DNA of 23,778 nucleotides from NCBI GenBank assembly GCA_002438845.1, contig DJRG01000039.1, positions 1,559 through 25,336 on the forward strand, given 5' to 3'. The stretch's first letter is position 1, and the number at the start of each line of letters is the position of its first letter. This document shows, one piece after another, positions 14,627 through 21,811 of this stretch. The DNA is from Bacteroidales bacterium UBA6366 (GTDB lineage: Bacteria > Bacteroidota > Bacteroidia > Bacteroidales > UBA932). Made by a program: the position numbers and the translations under genes. The notes beneath the pieces are model-generated. The model did not search any database and was not told the DNA's origin. It saw nothing but the letters and a program-made list of their open reading frames with translations.

Positions 14627-14655
14627 ATACCGCACGCAAGGTGCGCAAACGGTAT
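14627..14655 (+). other. Hairpin in the leader of the efflux adaptor gene
   Basis: ATACCGCAC (14627-14635) pairs with GTGCG and CGGTAT (14641-14655) with a small bulge. It lies between the stop of the His-rich gene and the adaptor start and has no T-run. It could be an mRNA processing or stability element, or a worn repeat. Confidence 0.3.
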
Positions 14656-14772
14656 ATTCCTGAATATCACAAACTTGCAAAATACTGCCCGGTTCAAAAC
14701 GGAGGGCAGGATTTCTTATTCGATTATTGGTCAGACACTTACATTTTGCGTCAGACAATTAAAACATTCACA

Positions 14773-15999
14773 ATGAAGAAAACGATACTATTACTGATGG
14801 CGTCCTGCGCTATTTTGGCGGGATGCGGCAACCATTCACATGAAGGCCATGAACACGACCACGGCACCGCCGAGGCTTGTGAGGGGCACGACCATGAAGG
14901 ACACAATCACGGGGCCGAGGAACACGCAGGTCACGGACACGCTGAAGAAGCGGAGCACGGCCACGAGGGTCACAATCACAACGGAGAGATAGAGGTGAGC
15001 CTTGAACGTCAGAAGACGTTCGGAATCACGACCGACACTGTGTCCGTCGGGGATTTCGCCGAGGTTATCCACACAAGCGGACAGATCCTCTCGGCGATGG
15101 GAGACGAGATGACAGTCGTCGCAAAGACCTCGGGAATCATAAGCTTCGGAAAACTGACAGAAGGATCAGCCGTGGGTAAAGGCTCTCTCATCGCTACAAT
15201 CTCATCCAAGGATCTCGGCGGGGGCGACCAGCTTGCAAAGGCGAAAGCTGTTTATGAGACTGCCAAAAAGGAATATGAACGAGATATTCAGCTAAGCAAG
15301 GACAATATCGTCAGCGAAAGTCACTTGGATCAGAGCAAGCTGGCTTTCGAGCAGGCTAAGGCCGAGTACGATGCCTTGGCTTCCAGTACTTCAAAGGACG
15401 GTGGTGTCAGTGTGACATCCCCGCTTGGAGGTTTCATCAAAAAGCTCTCAGTCGGCCAAGGAGACTATGTGGAGACAGGCGCTCCGATCGCAATTGTAAG
15501 CCAGAACAGAAGGCTCAGACTCCGCGCCGATGTATCCGAGAAATATTACGGCCTGCTCAGCGGACTTAAGGACGCGAACTTCACCACTTCCTACAGTGGC
15601 ACAGCCTATAATCTGAAAGAACTTGGCGGCAGGTTGCTCGGCTACGGAAAGGCCTCGGACGGAGACTATTATATTCCCGTGACATTCGAGTTTGACAACA
15701 AGGGAGATTTGATCGCCGGCTCCTACGTTGACATATTCCTGAAATCATCAAATTCCTCAAAGGCCATCAGCGTTCCAATCAGCGCTGTTGTCGAGGATCA
15801 GGGAATCCATTACGTCTTTGTACAGCACGATGCGACCGGATTTTTCAAGCGCGAGGTAAAACTCGGTCAGTCGGACGGACAGAGAGTCCTTGTCAAGAGC
15901 GGATTGAAGGAGGGAGAAGTCGTTGTTGCCACCGGTGCTATCCAAGTCAAGCTTGCTTCAGTGGTAGCCGCTCCGGCAGGTCACTCACACAGTCATTAG
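14773..15999 (+). CDS. RND efflux periplasmic adaptor lipoprotein (CusB/CzcB-like) with His-rich N-terminus
   Basis: The membrane-fusion subunit that links the inner-membrane pump to the outer-membrane channel. The frame is open from 14578, but the ATG at 14773 gives a clean lipoprotein signal, MKKTILLLMASCAILAGC, with Cys18 as the lipidated residue; the protein is then 408 aa. Residues 21-69 hold 16 histidines in HxH and GH repeats with many acidic residues, and the C-terminus ends HSHSH. Then come the beta-barrel/lipoyl half (VVAKTSGIISFGKLTEGSAV), a coiled-coil hairpin (LAKAKAVYETAKKEYERDI to LAFEQAKAEYDALA), the second lipoyl half (VTSPLGGFIKKLSVGQGDYV) and C-terminal barrel domains. The His-rich stretch probably captures divalent or copper ions before export. 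It lies 4 nt upstream of the pump gene. Confidence 0.9.
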   Translation: MKKTILLLMASCAILAGCGNHSHEGHEHDHGTAEACEGHDHEGHNHGAEEHAGHGHAEEAEHGHEGHNHNGEIEVSLERQKTFGITTDTVSVGDFAEVIHTSGQILSAMGDEMTVVAKTSGIISFGKLTEGSAVGKGSLIATISSKDLGGGDQLAKAKAVYETAKKEYERDIQLSKDNIVSESHLDQSKLAFEQAKAEYDALASSTSKDGGVSVTSPLGGFIKKLSVGQGDYVETGAPIAIVSQNRRLRLRADVSEKYYGLLSGLKDANFTTSYSGTAYNLKELGGRLLGYGKASDGDYYIPVTFEFDNKGDLIAGSYVDIFLKSSNSSKAISVPISAVVEDQGIHYVFVQHDATGFFKREVKLGQSDGQRVLVKSGLKEGEVVVATGAIQVKLASVVAAPAGHSHSH

Positions 16000-16003
16000 G
16001 CCT

Positions 16004-19000
16004 ATGGAACAGCTCAAACACGAAAACGGACTGTTGAACGGAATCATACGGTTCTCGCTCAACAACCGCATGGTGATCCTCGTGATCGCTGCGCTCTGCT
16101 TGGTTGCGGGAGTATATTCAACAATGCACACGGAAGTCGATGTGTTCCCGGATCTCAACGCTCCGACGGTCGTGGTTATGACTGAGGCGGAGGGAATGGC
16201 TCCTGAAGAGGTCGAAAGGCTTGTGACCTTCCCTATCGAGACCGCTGTCAACGGAGCGACCAACGTGCGAAGGGTTCGCTCTTCATCAGCAACCGGGTTC
16301 TCCATCGTGAACATCGAATTCGACTGGGGAACAGACATTTACAAGGCCCGTCAGATCGTTTCCGAAAAGATCGCGATGGTTGGGGCCGACCTTCCGGAAA
16401 ATGTAGGCAATCCGACCCTCGGTCCTCAGGCTTCCATCCTCGGCGAGCTTATGATCATCGGCCTGACAGCTGACACGACCTCCATGCAGGATCTCCGCAC
16501 GATAGCCGACTGGACCGTCAGGCCAAGACTTCTCTCTACAGGAGGAGTGGCTCAGGTCGCTGTGATGGGCGGAGACATCAAGGAATATCAAATCCTGATG
16601 GACCCTGGCAAAATGCGCCGCCACGGAGTCTCGATGGACGAGGTCATCTACGCAGTCAAAGGAATGAACCAGAACGCCTCCGGCGGTACTCTTTATGAAT
16701 ATGGCAATGAATATATCGTCCGTGGTCTTCTGTCCACCAACGACATAGACGAACTCAAAAAGGCTGTGGTGAAGACGTCACAGAACGGCTTGCCTGTCAC
16801 ATTGGACGCCATCGCTGATGTGCGCATCGGTCCAAAGACCCCGGTTTTGGGTTTGGCCTCCAACGATGGCAAGCCAGCCGTGCTGCTGACCATCACCAAA
16901 CAGCCTAACACCAACACACTGGCGCTGACAGGAAGATTGGACAACGCTCTCGATGAGCTCAAGGCCAACCTCCCTGCCGATGTGAAGGTCAACTCGCAGA
17001 TATTCCGTCAGTCCCGTTTCATCGACAGTTCGATCGACAACGTGAAGAAGTCCTTGATCGAGGGAGCCATATTCGTGATCATCGTACTGTTCATATTCCT
17101 GATGAACTGGCGCACAACCATAATCTCACTCATCTCCATCCCGCTTTCCATTGTGTTCTCGCTGCTTGCGATCCGCTGGATGGGGCTGACGATCAACACG
17201 ATGAGTCTCGGTGGCATCGCCATCGCCATCGGCTCGCTTGTGGACGACTCGATAGTGGACGTTGAGAATGTGTTCAAGCGATTGCGGCAGAACAGAGAGA
17301 AACCCGAAAGCGAACGGGAAAGTGTCGTCAAAGTGGTCTATGAGGCCTCGAAGGAAGTCCGTATGCCGATGCTCAACTCCACACTGATCATTATCGCCAG
17401 TTTCCTGCCTCTTTTCTTCCTCTCCGGAATGGAAGGCAGGATGCTCAAACCGCTGGGTATCACGTTCATCATCTCGTTGATGGCATCCACACTTGTGGCT
17501 CTGACGGTCACACCTGTACTCAGTTCGTTCCTGCTCGGCTCACAGAACAGCGACAAGACCGGTCGTGAACCAGCTTTGGTCCGTTGGCTGAAGAAATATT
17601 ACGAAAAGGCCCTCCATTGGTCGGTCGGTCATAAAAAGAGCGTCATAGGCGGTGTCGCAGTGCTGCTGATCGCAGCTGTGGCAATGTTCTTCACCCTCGG
17701 AGGCAGTTTCCTCCCTGCGTTCAACGAAGGGTCCTTCACAATATCCATCAGCACTGTTCCGGGAATATCCTTGGAAGAGTCTGACCGCATGGGACGCACG
17801 GCCGAGGAACTCCTGCTCAGCATCCCGGAAATCAAAACCGTAGGCCGCAAGACAGGCCGCGCCGAACTTGACGAACACGCTTTCGGAGTCAACAGTTCAG
17901 AGTTCGAATGCCCGTTTGAACTCGGCAGGAAAACCCGTAGGCAACTGACCGACGAGGTCCGCGAGAAACTGTCCGTACTTCCTGGAGTGAACATTGAGAT
18001 AGGAGGACCTATCTCGCACAGAATCGATGCGATGCTTTCGGGTTCAAAGGCCAACATCGCCATTAAGCTGTTCGGCTCGGACCTCAACAAGATGTACGAA
18101 ATCGGACAGAAGGTCAAGGCCTCGATCTCTGGTGTGGAAGGAATAGCGGACATCAATGTCGAGCAGCAGGTCGAGAGGCCGGAACTGAACATCTCCCCAA
18201 AACGCGAGATGCTCGCCCGCTACGGAATATCCCTGCCTGAGTTCGCCGAGGTCGTGAGGGTGATGATGGAAGGCGAGGTTGTCTCCACAGTCTATGAGGG
18301 CAACCGCTCGTTTGATCTGACGCTGAAGGTAAACGATGATGCCCGCTCTACAATCGAGAGGATTTCAGACCTGACAATCGACACTGGCGATGGCAAGAAA
18401 GTTCCGCTCTCCTACGTGGCCGACATCAAGTCAGCAGCCGGGCCGAATACCATCAACAGGGAAAACGTCAGCCGCAAGCTGGTCGTCTCATGCAACGCCA
18501 CCGGAGGAGAACTCGCAAAGGCTGTCGGAGCGATCAGAGAGAAGATTGCCGAGAACATCGAATTGCCGGAAGGTTATCATATTGAGTACGGTGGACAGTT
18601 CGAAAGCGAAGAGAGGGCATCCAAGACCATAGCCCTCGTGAGCATATTCAGTATATTCATCATCTTCATGCTTCTGTACGGGGAGTTCAAGAACATCTCG
18701 CAATCGCTTGTGGTGCTGCTGAATCTGCCGCTGGCGCTCATCGGTGGAGTCTTCGCCATATTCTTCACCGACGGAATCCTGAGCATTCCGGCCATCATCG
18801 GCTTCATCTCGCTGTTCGGCATAGCGACCCGCAACGGTATGCTTTTGATTGACAGGTACAACGTGCTCACTTCACAGGGACATTCCCGTGAGGAAGCCGT
18901 GATGATCGGCTCGCTGGACCGGTTGAATCCGATCCTTATGACCGCCATCACCTCCGCGCTCGCACTGCTTCCATTGGCTCTGGGAGGCGACCTGCCTGGC

Positions 19001-19126
19001 AATGAAATCCAGTCTCCGATGGCCAAGGTGATCCTCGGAGGGCTCTTCTCCTCCACACTGCTGAACGGATTTGTCGTGCCGGTGATCTATCTTATCAACC
19101 ATAAGTCCAAGAAACAAGATCGATGA
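16004..19126 (+). CDS. Heavy-metal efflux RND transporter (CusA/CzcA family)
   Basis: A 1040-residue inner-membrane proton antiporter of the HME-RND group that drives metal ions out through the adaptor and outer-membrane channel. Seen are the first membrane helix (MVILVIAALCLVAGVYS), the conserved TEVDVFPDLNAPTVVVMTEA, the ETAVNGATNVRRVRS porter segment and membrane helices around 340-500. Helix 4 carries GSLVDDSIVDVENVFKRL. After a second periplasmic loop (GGPISHRIDAMLSGSKANIA) come the last helices (FISLFGIATRNGMLLIDRYN). The single acidic pair in helix 4 (VDD...EN) is closer to the CusA-type pattern than to the DFG..D..E pattern of CzcA, so Cu+/Ag+ is possible, but the ion is not proven. 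Start ATG 16004 follows the adaptor stop by 4 nt. A cluster of repeats begins 2 nt after its stop. Confidence 0.92.
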   Translation: MEQLKHENGLLNGIIRFSLNNRMVILVIAALCLVAGVYSTMHTEVDVFPDLNAPTVVVMTEAEGMAPEEVERLVTFPIETAVNGATNVRRVRSSSATGFSIVNIEFDWGTDIYKARQIVSEKIAMVGADLPENVGNPTLGPQASILGELMIIGLTADTTSMQDLRTIADWTVRPRLLSTGGVAQVAVMGGDIKEYQILMDPGKMRRHGVSMDEVIYAVKGMNQNASGGTLYEYGNEYIVRGLLSTNDIDELKKAVVKTSQNGLPVTLDAIADVRIGPKTPVLGLASNDGKPAVLLTITKQPNTNTLALTGRLDNALDELKANLPADVKVNSQIFRQSRFIDSSIDNVKKSLIEGAIFVIIVLFIFLMNWRTTIISLISIPLSIVFSLLAIRWMGLTINTMSLGGIAIAIGSLVDDSIVDVENVFKRLRQNREKPESERESVVKVVYEASKEVRMPMLNSTLIIIASFLPLFFLSGMEGRMLKPLGITFIISLMASTLVALTVTPVLSSFLLGSQNSDKTGREPALVRWLKKYYEKALHWSVGHKKSVIGGVAVLLIAAVAMFFTLGGSFLPAFNEGSFTISISTVPGISLEESDRMGRTAEELLLSIPEIKTVGRKTGRAELDEHAFGVNSSEFECPFELGRKTRRQLTDEVREKLSVLPGVNIEIGGPISHRIDAMLSGSKANIAIKLFGSDLNKMYEIGQKVKASISGVEGIADINVEQQVERPELNISPKREMLARYGISLPEFAEVVRVMMEGEVVSTVYEGNRSFDLTLKVNDDARSTIERISDLTIDTGDGKKVPLSYVADIKSAAGPNTINRENVSRKLVVSCNATGGELAKAVGAIREKIAENIELPEGYHIEYGGQFESEERASKTIALVSIFSIFIIFMLLYGEFKNISQSLVVLLNLPLALIGGVFAIFFTDGILSIPAIIGFISLFGIATRNGMLLIDRYNVLTSQGHSREEAVMIGSLDRLNPILMTAITSALALLPLALGGDLPGNEIQSPMAKVILGGLFSSTLLNGFVVPVIYLINHKSKKQDR

Positions 19127-19127
19127 T

Positions 19128-19229
19128 CGGTCACTTCGACAAGCTCAGTGACCGAAAGCGATGGCTGCTGAGCCTGTCGAAGCACCGAAACGGTGAATAA
19201 CAACGGTTGATAAGCCTGCCGAAGCACCG
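19128..19229. repeat. Cluster of three REP-like units between pump and outer-membrane factor
   Basis: One intact unit (19128-19154, arms CGGTCAC and GTGACCG) starts one base after the pump stop codon. Two worn units follow: TGAGCCTGTCGAAGCACCG at 19169-19187 and AAGCCTGCCGAAGCACCG at 19212-19229, both in inverted orientation. All lie in the 133-nt gap before the TolC-like gene. Confidence 0.8.
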
Positions 19230-19259
19230 AAGAATTGAAGTAACAAACATATAATAAAT

Positions 19260-20456
19260 ATGAATTATTTGAATATAAATAAATTATTATCGGTTATCTG
19301 CATCTGTGCCTCAACATCTTTCGCGGCCACATCCCAGACCTCGACCGAGTCCATTCTTCGCCAAATCGAGGAGAACAACCCGCAGTTGAAAGCTGCGGCC
19401 GCCGAAGCCGATGCCGAGAAGATCGAGAACCGTTCCGGTGCCTTGCTGGAGAACCCGGAATTCGAGTTCAACTACCTATGGGGCGCTGACGGAATCGGAA
19501 ACAGGCGTGACTTCCGTGTCACCCAGGCTTTCGATGTGGCGACTCTTACCGGAATGAAATCCAGACAGGTTGCCGGTCAGAACGAGATGTCCACCCTGAA
19601 GTACAAGTCCGAACGGCTCAACGTGCTTCTTGAGTCCAAGCAAGCCTGCATAGACCTCATCTACTACAACGCCCTGAAGGCCGAGCTCTCAACCCATCTC
19701 GAACAAGCGCAGACTCTTGTCTCCTCCTTCGAAAAAAGGCTGAAAGCCGGTGGAGCCAACGTGCTCGACCTAAACAAGGCCAAGGTTCACCTTACCGCTG
19801 TACGGGGAGAAATATCACAAGTCGAGGTTGAGCGTCAGACACTTCTGGCGACACTCAAAAGCCTGAACGGAGGACAGGACATCATTCTTGACGATTGTGT
19901 TTACGATCTTTCGGACAACCTTCCTGCCGACTTCGAGTCATGGTACGAGTCCGCCTCAAAGAAGAACCCTGTCCTGCAATATGTCCGTCAGGAGGTTACG
20001 CTTGGCCGGAAGCAGTTATCCATTGACAAGACAGCTTGGGTACCTGAACTCACCGTCGGCTACATGAGTGAACTCACAACCGCTGACAAGTTCAGGGGCG
20101 TGACAGTGGGTGTGAATATTCCTCTATGGAGCAACGCCAACAAAGTGAAGCAGTCCCGCGCGAAGATCGCAGCCGCGGAATCCCGCAAGGCAGCCGCAGA
20201 ACAGCAGTTTTATTTCGACCTTCTGGCCCAGTACAACCGCGCCGCAAGTCTCAAAGCCAACTCCGAACTGATGCGCTCCTCCCTCAGCGAGACCGACAGC
20301 CGCGACTACCTGCTGACAGCCCAGTCCCGAGGCGAGATCTCGATGATTGAATATCTCGTCGAGACCGACCAGTACTACGAAGCCCTGGAGCAGACCCTTT
20401 CAGCCGAGCGTGACTACCATCAGGCACTCGCCCAGCTGAACGCTGTGGAACTGTAG
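19260..20456 (+). CDS. TolC/CusC-like outer-membrane efflux factor
   Basis: A 398-residue outer-membrane channel subunit. It has a signal peptide (MNYLNINKLLSVICICASTS, cleavage likely after SFA) and the first OEP repeat with ILRQIEENNPQLKAAAAEAD. Next is ENPEFEFNYLWG, the usual segment of CusC-like factors, followed by long amphipathic helices (TLVSSFEKRLKAGGANVLDL) that form the periplasmic tunnel. The second repeat (PVLQYVRQEVTLGRKQLSID, VGYMSELT, VNIPLWSN) ends with helices near EYLVETDQYYEALEQ. It is somewhat shorter than many TolC proteins (420-480 aa). It has no lipobox. It completes a His-rich protein, adaptor, pump and channel order. No good ribosome site is seen; translation starts after an AT-rich stretch that follows the repeat cluster. 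Confidence 0.88.
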   Translation: MNYLNINKLLSVICICASTSFAATSQTSTESILRQIEENNPQLKAAAAEADAEKIENRSGALLENPEFEFNYLWGADGIGNRRDFRVTQAFDVATLTGMKSRQVAGQNEMSTLKYKSERLNVLLESKQACIDLIYYNALKAELSTHLEQAQTLVSSFEKRLKAGGANVLDLNKAKVHLTAVRGEISQVEVERQTLLATLKSLNGGQDIILDDCVYDLSDNLPADFESWYESASKKNPVLQYVRQEVTLGRKQLSIDKTAWVPELTVGYMSELTTADKFRGVTVGVNIPLWSNANKVKQSRAKIAAAESRKAAAEQQFYFDLLAQYNRAASLKANSELMRSSLSETDSRDYLLTAQSRGEISMIEYLVETDQYYEALEQTLSAERDYHQALAQLNAVEL

Positions 20457-20474
20457 GATAGACTAATCAGTTTG

Positions 20475-20559
20475 TTCGGGTGCAAAACAGATTCTTTCGC
20501 ACCCGAAGTTCAAAAATAATAAAGTATCGGGTGCAAAATCCATCTTCTTGCACCCGATA
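20475..20559. repeat. Tandem pair of hairpins with GGGTGCAAAA units
   Basis: Hairpin one pairs TTCGGGTGC (20475-20483) with GCACCCGAA (20499-20507). Hairpin two pairs TATCGGGTGCA (20525-20535) with TGCACCCGATA (20549-20559). Both are perfect, and both loops begin AAAA or AAA and contain similar T/C-rich sequence, so they look like two copies of one roughly 51-nt unit. They follow the TolC-like stop by about 20 nt and may end or protect that transcript. Confidence 0.7.
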
Positions 20560-20679
20560 TATTATAACGGACTTATGCACTTTAGGCTTGCGATCAATAA
20601 CAAGTCTCTCATTCGACAGTTATATGTCACCAGTAAGTGCTCGGCTGCACCATCGGGAGACGAAAAGTGCGGAAAACGT

Positions 20680-20710
20680 TTCCCAAGAGTGTATCGTGCA
20701 CTCTTGGGAA
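20680..20710. repeat. 12-bp perfect hairpin downstream of ridA
   Basis: TTCCCAAGAGTG (20680-20691), a 7-nt loop, then CACTCTTGGGAA (20699-20710), all paired. Read on the minus strand it lies about 85 nt after the ridA stop and is followed by a short AACGTTTT run, so it could terminate ridA; it could equally be a third repeat family. Confidence 0.55.
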
Positions 20711-20794
20711 TCAAAAGAGGCCGAAAATGCTGCCGATGAGATCATACGCAAACATAAAGAGTTTAATACCGCATTATAAATTAGACACTACCTG

Positions 20795-21172
20795 TTACTC
20801 AGCGGCGGCGATGCACTCGATCTCGACGAGGGCACCTTTCGGGAGAGTCTTGACGGCGAAGGCGCAGCGGGCTGGATACGGAGCCTTGAAGAACTCGGAA
20901 TAGATCCCGTTCATCGCTCCAAAATCATTCATGTCGGCGAGGAATACAGTGGTTTTCAACACCTTGCTAAGATCGGAACCGGCTTGTTCAAGTATGACCT
21001 TAAGGTTGGTCAGTGACTGGCGGGTCTGTGCCTCCACTCCCTTATCTGGGAATGCTCCGGTGGCGGGGTCGATCGGAAGCTGACCGGAAACGAAGATGAA
21101 ACCGTTATGCTCAATGGCTTGGCTGTACGGGCCGATCGCCGCCGGGGCCTTTTCTGTGTTTATCTGTCTCAT
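20795..21172 (-). CDS. ridA: RidA family reactive intermediate (enamine/imine) deaminase
   Basis: A 125-residue YjgF/YER057c/UK114 protein that hydrolyses reactive 2-aminoacrylate and related enamines, protecting PLP enzymes. Landmarks are EKAPAAIGPYSQAI, FVSGQLPIDPATG, QTRQSLTNLKVILEQAG, KTTVFLADMNDF and the C-terminal YPARCAFAVKTLPKGALVEI. The second Arg (PAR) and the Glu of VEIECIA are the usual ligand-binding residues. The frame extends 6 codons upstream to a TTG at 21190, but that TTG is part of the -7 box, so I chose ATG 21172, which also gives the normal family length. It is divergent from the YqeY-like gene. Within the window its link to PLP chemistry would be with IlvE, although the two genes are far apart. 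Confidence 0.93.
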   Translation of the reverse strand: MRQINTEKAPAAIGPYSQAIEHNGFIFVSGQLPIDPATGAFPDKGVEAQTRQSLTNLKVILEQAGSDLSKVLKTTVFLADMNDFGAMNGIYSEFFKAPYPARCAFAVKTLPKGALVEIECIAAAE

Positions 21173-21187
21173 AAAATCAATTTTTGT

Positions 21188-21195
21188 CAAATTTA
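21188..21195 (-). promoter_or_regulatory. Candidate -7 box of ridA
   Basis: On the minus strand TAAATTTG matches TAnnTTTG exactly, about 15 nt before the chosen ATG. The leader would be very short. No clear TTG sits at the -33 position. Confidence 0.45.
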
Positions 21196-21230
21196 ATCAA
21201 AATTACTGATGTTATTAAGGCGTTAAATTG

Positions 21231-21238
21231 TAAATTTG
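21231..21238 (+). promoter_or_regulatory. Candidate -7 box of the YqeY-like gene
   Basis: TAAATTTG, the same octamer as for ridA on the other strand, ends 27 nt before the ATG at 21266. The two boxes form a compact divergent promoter region of about 50 nt. Confidence 0.45.
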
Positions 21239-21265
21239 TGAAACGAACATTAAAACACATTTACC

Positions 21266-21715
21266 ATGGCACTCGAACAACAGATCCAGAAGGACATAAT
21301 GGAGGCTATGAAGGCTCACGATGAGTCTCGCCTCAACGCGACAAGAAGCATCAAGTCAGAGATTCTTCTCGCCAAGACATCAGGAGCGGAACACGAACTC
21401 TCCGACGCTGACGTTCTGAAAATCATCCAGAAACTCGTCAAGCAGCGCAAGGAATCAGCGGAACTCTACACTCAGGGCAACAGACCGGAACTCGCTGAGA
21501 AAGAACTCGCTGAGATGAAGGTGATGGAAACCTACCTGCCGAAGGCGCTCTCCGAAGACGAGGTCAGGAATATTCTCAAAGAGGTGGTCGCCGAGGTTGG
21601 CGCCACAAGCCCTAAGGACATGGGCAAGGTTATGGGTGCCGCCACGAGGAGGCTTGCTGGCCAGGCGGACGGCAAACTGATCTCGACCATCGTCAAGGAA
21701 CTGCTTGCGCAATAA
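21266..21715 (+). CDS. GatB/YqeY domain-containing protein
   Basis: A 149-residue stand-alone YqeY domain, related to the C-terminal helical domain of GatB that contacts tRNA in the Glu-tRNA(Gln) amidotransferase. Recognisable parts are the N-terminal LEQQIQKDIMEAMKAHD and LNATRSIKSEILLAK, the QKLVKQRKESAELYTQGNRP helix, MKVMETYLPKALSEDEV, and the C-terminal SPKDMGKVMGAATRRLAGQA with DGKLISTIVKELL. Length matches the family (about 147-150 aa). The function of the stand-alone form is unproven. It is monocistronic as far as can be seen: the next gene starts 96 nt later behind its own weak -7 box. Confidence 0.88.
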   Translation: MALEQQIQKDIMEAMKAHDESRLNATRSIKSEILLAKTSGAEHELSDADVLKIIQKLVKQRKESAELYTQGNRPELAEKELAEMKVMETYLPKALSEDEVRNILKEVVAEVGATSPKDMGKVMGAATRRLAGQADGKLISTIVKELLAQ

Positions 21716-21786
21716 TCACTCATGAGGAAACGGCCGCTCGTTTTATGGGCACTCCAGTAAAGGCCGTCTGTCAAGGATAAACACAA

Positions 21787-21794
21787 TAAATTTA
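21787..21794 (+). promoter_or_regulatory. Weak candidate -7 box of the GH106-type gene
   Basis: TAAATTTA differs from TAnnTTTG at the last base and lies 17 nt before the ATG at 21812. No -33 element was recognised. It may instead be expressed from the yqeY promoter. Confidence 0.25.
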
Positions 21795-21811
21795 GAAATA
21801 CAACAGCATCT

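Larger units (their letters stand above)
20457..20794. other. Intergenic region with an array of three strong hairpins
   Basis: Between the convergent TolC-like and ridA genes I see no supported gene. The 99-codon plus-strand frame from 20480 is made largely of the hairpins described separately (20475-20559 and 20680-20710) and has no recognisable protein. The remainder, 20560-20679, shows no feature I can name. Confidence 0.65.

Noticed and set aside
20480..20779. Plus-strand 99-codon frame after the TolC-like gene
   Set aside because: Composed largely of hairpin sequence, with no start signal and no family resemblance.
21730..21767. Terminator after the YqeY-like gene
   Set aside because: Only a 6-bp stem (ACGGCC with GGCCGT) over a 26-nt loop and no T-run.
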